Shown piece after piece: positions 18,618-23,563 of a stretch of 23,563 nucleotides of DNA (the stretch's first letter is position 1; every line of letters begins with the position of its first letter). The notes under the pieces were generated by a model, which saw only the letters and a program-made list of their open reading frames with translations, was not told the DNA's origin and searched no databases. This stretch comes from a virus. The DNA lies in the IMG/VR virus record IMGVR_UViG_3300044825_002266, positions 1 through 23,563 of that record; one strand, written 5' to 3'. The position numbers and the translations under genes are program-made.

Positions 18618-21101
18618 TTATCGATAACCTCCGTTAACAACGCCTAAGAGATAATAGTTTGCAGTTGTACTTGCAGAACCAACAGTATTAATACCGGTAA
18701 AACTATATATGTCCATTCCACTGCTAGTGGTAACACCAGAAATTGCACTTGCCAATGAACCACCAGCCCAACGAATGGTTGCGTTAAATCCGTTAAGAGT
18801 AACAGCAGTACAACTTCTTGCAGTTCCCGTTTGATTTACAAATACACTAAAAGTAATTGAGGTATCATTAAAAGAAGAGTCAACAGGAATACCAGTAACT
18901 GCTAGTGTAATATTACCAGTTGGGTTTGTACAAATTGCAATATTACCGCCGCCAGTATTGTAAACTAGACTTGCAGTATTTCCATCAATCCTCGTGGTTT
19001 CCTCACCAACTGATTGGAATCTTGTAGTTGCAGCAGTTGTGTTACCAGTAATATTTGAAGAAGATGCAGTAACGATACCAGTAACTAAAACATCACCACT
19101 AACCGCAAGTTTTGATGTCGGATTTGTGGTTCCTATGCCAACATTTTTAGAACTATCAATTCTTACTGCTTCACCACTGTTACTATAAAACTCTAACTGC
19201 CCATCAGCAGAACTATACATTCCAGAGTCATTATCACCAGGACTGAAGAAACCATATCCATTATTATTAACACCAAGACCACCTGGAGCACCACCTCTTG
19301 CTCTGAAAGAGTTGGCAGTAGTAACACCAGAAACTGTAAAATCTCCACCATAATATAATGATCCAGTACCAGTTCTACCTAAAGCAACTGTATCTGAATT
19401 ACCAAAAACAATAAATCCTCTAGTACCATCTTGAACTCCAGAAAGTCGTGTGGTATTTGATAAGTTCAGATCACCAAGCCAAGCATCATCACCAATTCTT
19501 ACATTCTGACTATTTCCATTATTTGAGGTATAAACTTGATTTGCTGTTAGTATACCAGAAACTGAAACATTATCTGTAATAGTTACGGTTACAATACCAG
19601 AAGAAATAGGAGATACTGAAAGATTTGCGCCAAAGTTAATTGTTCCTGCTGTTCCTATTGTAGTATTATCGTCTCTAACAATAACTCCAGAACCAGACCC
19701 AACTATACCTGTCAATCCAGAACCATCGCCAGTAAACTTTGCCGCAGTTACATTGCCTGCAGCATCAATGTTTAAACGTACAACTCCATTTGCAGAAGTT
19801 GCATCATCCTCTCTAAAAATTCTAAAGTTATTTGAACTATCGTTATCAATATTCCAACGATAAACAGTTCCAGGAACTCCTCTAAAAATGAGTCTACTAT
19901 TAGAAGCAGCATCTTGATTTATTACTATTTTACCAAGAACTGTTAGTCCAGTTTCTTGTGGATTTGTGGTTCCTATTCCCAAACGACCAGAAATATAAGC
20001 ACCACCACCAACTTGAAGTTTTTGTTCCGATGTTCCTGTAAAAATTGTGGTTCCTATACCAACATTAAAGTTTTCATCACCAACTAACCAATACCTACTC
20101 GCATTAGCATCGGTTCTTATTCCAACTGCAAATTGATTACTTTTAGTGGTGTCTGGAGAGTCAAAATAATTAGCACCAGACCCACTACCAATTATAACTT
20201 TATAAGATGCTGATTCTGAAATACCATTTCTGGGTCCAAGGAAAATATTATTACTTCCAGTTTGGTTACTAATTCCAGCAGCAATACCAATAAAACTATT
20301 AGAACCTCCACTGCTGTTATTGAATCCTGCATTAAGTCCAAAGAAGACATTAGAACTTCCTGTGTTGGAATATCCTGCCGAACTACCAAGGAAGACATTA
20401 GAAACTCCACTTTGGTTGGAGTATCCTGCATTAAGTCCTAAGAATACATTGCTACTTCCAGTATTATTAAATCTTCCTGCATTAGAACCAATAAAGATAT
20501 TATTAGTACCATTGGTAATAGAAGATCCAGTATTGCTATCACCAATTCTTGCGTTATTATTCGCACCAAATCCCAATACTCCACCAATTTGAAGGTTCGT
20601 TTGTGGATTTGTGGTTCCTATTCCAACATTAGATAATGTATGAATTCCTGCTGCTGTTGTGACCCACTGTGTTCCTATTCCACCTCCACCACCAGCAATA
20701 CTAATATCAATTCTATTTCCAAAAACAGCAAATGTATTTCCACTACCTACAAAGTTTAATGCCGTAATAATTCCAGTTGTTACTAAATTTCCACCAGAGT
20801 AAATACCAATCCCCTGAACACCACCAGATAATGTAGAAACACCAGAGATATTAATGTTCGTCCCCTGAACACCACCAGATAATGTAGAAACACCAGAGAC
20901 ATTGATGTTTGTTGCATTAATATCTTTATTTACAATTCTTTGAGTTGTACTTGTTCCAACTAGAGGATGCCCACCAACAGTTGCACCATCGTGAATAACA
21001 GATACGTTTTTATCAGTATCTACTGTTATTTCTCCAGATTGCCCTGTGAATACAGAGTGTTCTGCTGTAGTTCCTCTTCTAAACTGTACACCTTGTACCA
21101 T
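18618..21101 (-). CDS. Tail fibre with Mtd-like N-terminus and YadA-head-like repeats
   Basis: 827 residues. Residues 1-48 are the Mtd-like attachment domain (VQFRRGTTAEHSVFTGQ, ITVDTDKNVSVIHDG). At about 66-99 a 17-residue unit, NINVSGVSTLSGGVQGT, is tandemly duplicated. Residues about 200-295 hold five-fold repeats of the form N-[IV]-F-[ILF]-G-x-x-A-G-[YF]-S-N, resembling the left-handed beta-roll heads of trimeric autotransporters. VGIGTTNP motifs recur at about 159, 360-375 and near 655-665, marking module starts. The C-terminus (DTSITFSVFVNQTGTARSCT, ASTTANYYLLGVVNGGYR) looks like a distinct tip domain. It is probably a trimeric fibre for host recognition. An AATAAATA octamer lies upstream. 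Confidence 0.82.
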   Translation of the reverse strand: MVQGVQFRRGTTAEHSVFTGQSGEITVDTDKNVSVIHDGATVGGHPLVGTSTTQRIVNKDINATNINVSGVSTLSGGVQGTNINISGVSTLSGGVQGIGIYSGGNLVTTGIITALNFVGSGNTFAVFGNRIDISIAGGGGGIGTQWVTTAAGIHTLSNVGIGTTNPQTNLQIGGVLGFGANNNARIGDSNTGSSITNGTNNIFIGSNAGRFNNTGSSNVFLGLNAGYSNQSGVSNVFLGSSAGYSNTGSSNVFFGLNAGFNNSSGGSNSFIGIAAGISNQTGSNNIFLGPRNGISESASYKVIIGSGSGANYFDSPDTTKSNQFAVGIRTDANASRYWLVGDENFNVGIGTTIFTGTSEQKLQVGGGAYISGRLGIGTTNPQETGLTVLGKIVINQDAASNSRLIFRGVPGTVYRWNIDNDSSNNFRIFREDDATSANGVVRLNIDAAGNVTAAKFTGDGSGLTGIVGSGSGVIVRDDNTTIGTAGTINFGANLSVSPISSGIVTVTITDNVSVSGILTANQVYTSNNGNSQNVRIGDDAWLGDLNLSNTTRLSGVQDGTRGFIVFGNSDTVALGRTGTGSLYYGGDFTVSGVTTANSFRARGGAPGGLGVNNNGYGFFSPGDNDSGMYSSADGQLEFYSNSGEAVRIDSSKNVGIGTTNPTSKLAVSGDVLVTGIVTASSSNITGNTTAATTRFQSVGEETTRIDGNTASLVYNTGGGNIAICTNPTGNITLAVTGIPVDSSFNDTSITFSVFVNQTGTARSCTAVTLNGFNATIRWAGGSLASAISGVTTSSGMDIYSFTGINTVGSASTTANYYLLGVVNGGYR
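20811..20912 (-). repeat. 51-bp tandem repeat inside the fibre gene
   Basis: Copies 20811-20861 and 20862-20912 are nearly identical, both beginning cccctgaacaccaccagata on the plus strand. They encode two 17-residue units of the fibre stalk and keep the reading frame. Confidence 0.85.
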
Positions 21102-21124
21102 TTATAATATGGATATCTTTTTTA

Positions 21125-21132
21125 TATTTATT
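21125..21132 (-). promoter_or_regulatory. Candidate late promoter AATAAATA
   Basis: Minus-strand AATAAATA, 5 bases past the stop of the giant repeat protein and about 24 bases before the ATG of the 827-aa fibre gene. Confidence 0.5.
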
Positions 21133-21136
21133 ATGA

Positions 21137-23563
21137 TCAGATGATAGTAACATAAACATATGGTGCTCTGTATGGGTTAGAAATTCCAACCCCAACACCA
21201 GAGACATTAATTGTACCAGATCCGATTGCAGTAGTAGGAGTAAAGGATTCTGCAGCAGTACCTGATAATGTGAAGAGTACGAATCTGTCTGGTGGATTAG
21301 ATCCCGATACTTCTGCAGAACCACCAAACGCACTGAAGGTTCCGGATCCAGTCCAGTATGGAACATAAATCTGAACATTTGGAGTGATTCCTCCAGTAAT
21401 TGCAAATGTTCCAATTCCAACATCGGATTCAGTATTCTTCTCAATTCCATTACCAGATTCAAGGATTGTTCCAGATCCAACTGCAGTTGCGGGTATAAAT
21501 CTTTCTTTTGCATTACCAGAAAGTGTAATAATAACAACTTGATCTGGAGGATTAGAACCTTCAACTTCTGCAGCACCACCAAAGGAACTAAATCTGCCAG
21601 AACCAATTTCAATAAAGGAACGTTTCTCGACTTTGGTTCCAGAGATAACAATTGGAACAACTTGATCTGGAGGATTGGATCCCTTAACTTCCGAAGATCC
21701 ATTGATTGCAAATAGAGTTCCAGATCCAACGTTAGAATAAGTGTTCTTGAGATCTGAAGCTGCACCAGAGATAACAATTGGAACAACTTGATCTGGAGGA
21801 TTGAATCCAGATACTTCTGCAGAACCACCAAAGGAACTAAATCTGCCAGAACCAATTTCAATAAAGGAACGTTTCTCGACTTTGGTTCCAGAGATAACAA
21901 TTGGAACAACTTGATCTGGAGGATTGGATCCCTTAACTTCCGAAGATCCATTGATTGCAAATAGAGTTCCAGATCCAACATTGGAATAAGTATTCTTGAG
22001 ATCTGAAGCTGCACCAGAGATAACAATTGGAACAACTTGATCTGGAGGATTGGATCCAGATACTTCTGCAGAACCACCAAAGGATCTGAATGTTCCAGAA
22101 CCAATTGCTGTTGCAGGAGTAAAGGACTCGGATGCAGTTCCAGAGAATACTACAATTCCGAAACCAAAGTTTGAATTATTGGATTTTTCAACTACATTTC
22201 CAGAGAATATTACAGATCCAGATCCAACATTGGAATAAGTATTCTTGAGATCTGAAGCTGCACCAGAGATAACAATTGGAACAACTTGATCTGGAGGATT
22301 CGATCCTTTGACTTCTGCAGATCCACCAAAGGCACTGAAGGTTCCAGAACCAATTGCTGTTGCAGGAGTAAAGGATTCTGCAGCAGTTCCAGAAATTTCA
22401 ATTGTTCCAGTTCCCCTCCATTCTGGCTTACCGCGAACTTCAGTCGCGCCATCACCACTAATAACAATGGTTCCAGATCCAACGTTAGAATAAGTGTTCT
22501 TGAGATCTGAAGCTGCACCAGAGATAACAATTGGAACAACTTGATCTGGAGGATTCGATCCCGTAACTTCTACAGAACCACCAAAGGAACTAAATCTTCC
22601 AGAACCAATTTCAATAAAGGAACGTTTCTCAACTTTAGTTCCAGAGATAACAATTGGAACAACTTGATCTGGAGGATTGGATCCAGATACTTCTGCAGAA
22701 CCACCAAAGGATCTGAATGTTCCAGATCCAACATTGGAATAAGTATTCTTGAGATCTGAAGCTGCACCAGAGATAACAATTGGAACAACTTGATCTGGAG
22801 GATTGGATCCAGATACTTCTGCAGAACCACCAAAGGCACTAAAGAATCCAGATCCTTGATAACGTTGTGGTATGAGAACATACCCAGTAATATTAATTGT
22901 CCCAGAACCAATGTAAGAAGATGGTACAAATCTGTCTCCAGTAGATCCAGAAATCTGGATAGTACCAAATGGATATACAGTCTCACCGGCAGTATAGAAG
23001 ATGTAATCATAATTCTCAACCTGATCTACAGGAGCAGTAATTAATCCATAAGAATCGGATTCTGTTGCAGAAGTATTAACAGTTCCGTAATTTTCTGGAG
23101 AACCACCAAGAAGCACAGAGTTGATGTTATATGAATCAGTATTCTTCTCTTCGAGAACTCCACTATTATCAATAAATCCAGAACCAACAAATACGGGTCT
23201 AAAGGATTCTCCAGCGGATCCAGAAACATTAAAGAGACCGAATGGGACAATTATTGGATATAGGAATCCATAAGAATCAACTTCAGTTACAGAAGAAATT
23301 ATTAATCCATAATCTTCAGTATCATCTACAGAATCATCGATGAGACCATAAGAAGTAGAGAACTCAATATTGGTATCAACTTCAATAGAATCAATACTAT
23401 AGAACTTAGTAATTGCTTCTCCAGCGATTCCAGATGCGGATATTGAACCAGAACCTTCTTGAGTAAACTGAATCTTGAGTTCATTGAAGGATGCACCAGA
23501 AATCTGGATAGTACCAAACGGAGTAATGGTTTCTCCCGCGGTGTAGAATACATAATGATAATC
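21137..23563 (-). CDS. Giant repeat-built tail fibre or structural protein (partial, 5' end off the window)
   Basis: The minus-strand frame is open from the right window edge to the TGA at 21137, at least 808 residues, so the true start lies beyond 23563. The sequence is built of short beta modules of the form GSGxxxxxGxxxE, SGSNPPDQVVPIVISG, AASDLKNTYSNVGSGT, TKVEKRSFIEIGSGRF and AGE(T/S)(V/I)xPFGTIQISG. NPPD appears ten times. Upstream of 23116 the same style continues (SGSAGESFRPVFVGSGF, DDSVDDTEDYGLI). Large proteins of this style occur in cyanomyoviruses and are taken as virion fibres. It ends in NPYRAPYVYVTII. Internal GTG and ATG codons are not real starts. Function inferred from style and neighbours. 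Confidence 0.78.
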   Translation of the reverse strand, partial: DYHYVFYTAGETITPFGTIQISGASFNELKIQFTQEGSGSISASGIAGEAITKFYSIDSIEVDTNIEFSTSYGLIDDSVDDTEDYGLIISSVTEVDSYGFLYPIIVPFGLFNVSGSAGESFRPVFVGSGFIDNSGVLEEKNTDSYNINSVLLGGSPENYGTVNTSATESDSYGLITAPVDQVENYDYIFYTAGETVYPFGTIQISGSTGDRFVPSSYIGSGTINITGYVLIPQRYQGSGFFSAFGGSAEVSGSNPPDQVVPIVISGAASDLKNTYSNVGSGTFRSFGGSAEVSGSNPPDQVVPIVISGTKVEKRSFIEIGSGRFSSFGGSVEVTGSNPPDQVVPIVISGAASDLKNTYSNVGSGTIVISGDGATEVRGKPEWRGTGTIEISGTAAESFTPATAIGSGTFSAFGGSAEVKGSNPPDQVVPIVISGAASDLKNTYSNVGSGSVIFSGNVVEKSNNSNFGFGIVVFSGTASESFTPATAIGSGTFRSFGGSAEVSGSNPPDQVVPIVISGAASDLKNTYSNVGSGTLFAINGSSEVKGSNPPDQVVPIVISGTKVEKRSFIEIGSGRFSSFGGSAEVSGFNPPDQVVPIVISGAASDLKNTYSNVGSGTLFAINGSSEVKGSNPPDQVVPIVISGTKVEKRSFIEIGSGRFSSFGGAAEVEGSNPPDQVVIITLSGNAKERFIPATAVGSGTILESGNGIEKNTESDVGIGTFAITGGITPNVQIYVPYWTGSGTFSAFGGSAEVSGSNPPDRFVLFTLSGTAAESFTPTTAIGSGTINVSGVGVGISNPYRAPYVYVTII
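21581..22078 (-). repeat. Two tandem 249-bp (83-codon) repeats in the giant fibre gene
   Basis: Copies 21581-21829 and 21830-22078 are almost identical in DNA, both opening aaaggaactaaatctgccag or a close variant, and each encodes an 83-residue double module with one AASDLKNTY and one TKVEKRSF segment. Shorter partial copies of the same units recur to about 22860. The frame is preserved in all. Confidence 0.88.

Noticed and set aside
21079-22104. 341-residue Leu/Gln-rich open frame on the minus strand
   Set aside because: It is a shifted-frame reading of the repetitive giant fibre gene. Its repeated LQKYLDPILQIKLFQLLSL pattern just mirrors the DNA repeats.
21581-22860. Regularly recurring direct repeats that might suggest a CRISPR array
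   Set aside because: The repeats are long, variable, keep an open reading frame and encode protein modules. There are no short uniform repeats with unique spacers and no cas genes.

Overview
The window is a stretch of a T4-like cyanomyovirus genome, from a tailed phage of marine Synechococcus or Prochlorococcus. The evidence is a T4 core (gp26-like hub protein, gp54-like tube initiator, gp4, gp48, gp53, gp32, gp59, gp33) combined with cyanophage-type auxiliary genes: phoH, thyX, speD, a glutaredoxin, a DUF1825-like protein and a small DUF4278-like protein. Genes are tightly packed, base composition is AT-rich, and short late-promoter octamers (NATAAATA) sit between genes. I see no tRNA, CRISPR array, insertion sequence or photosystem gene.

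Layout. (1) Positions 1-1447, minus strand: partial gp26-like hub protein and a gp54-like tube initiator. (2) 1448-4535, plus strand: a late operon gp4, unknown 129-aa protein, gp48, gp53, preceded by a perfect CTATAAATA. It is the only plus-strand block and converges with gp32 with no spacer; a perfect 11-bp hairpin lies in the gp53 3' end. (3) 4536-12253, minus strand: replication, late-transcription and metabolism block. In transcription order it runs glutaredoxin, unknown proteins, a small membrane protein, a DUF6433-like protein, two small unknowns, speD, a GC-rich tandem structured element, two tiny proteins (DUF4278-like and a 33-aa basic peptide), a terminator, a 59-aa acidic protein, thyX, an 82-aa protein, phoH, a PD-(D/E)XK exonuclease, gp33, gp59, a DUF1825-like protein and gp32. 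(4) 12254-23563, minus strand: tail-fibre and adhesin block. It holds a giant repeat protein running off the right edge, an 827-aa fibre with an Mtd-like N-terminus, a glycine-rich adhesin-like protein, an unknown 159-aa protein, a 2OG-Fe(II) oxygenase overlapping a sulfotransferase-like gene, a 62-aa stand-alone copy of the Mtd-like domain, and a 1067-aa fibre/structural protein ending at a strong terminator.

How it fits together: gp59 loads helicase on gp32-coated DNA, and gp33 links replication-dependent late transcription to the NATAAATA promoters seen before structural genes. The nuclease, ThyX, glutaredoxin and PhoH-like ATPase fit nucleotide recycling and synthesis during infection, and SpeD fits polyamine synthesis. 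The right third is host-recognition hardware in which internal repeats, a duplicated N-terminal domain and two modification-type enzymes suggest rapid diversification and perhaps chemical modification of fibres or of the host surface. The points most worth a second look are the tandem structured element at 9726-9821, the repeat-mosaic giant fibre, and the oxygenase/sulfotransferase pair within the fibre cluster.
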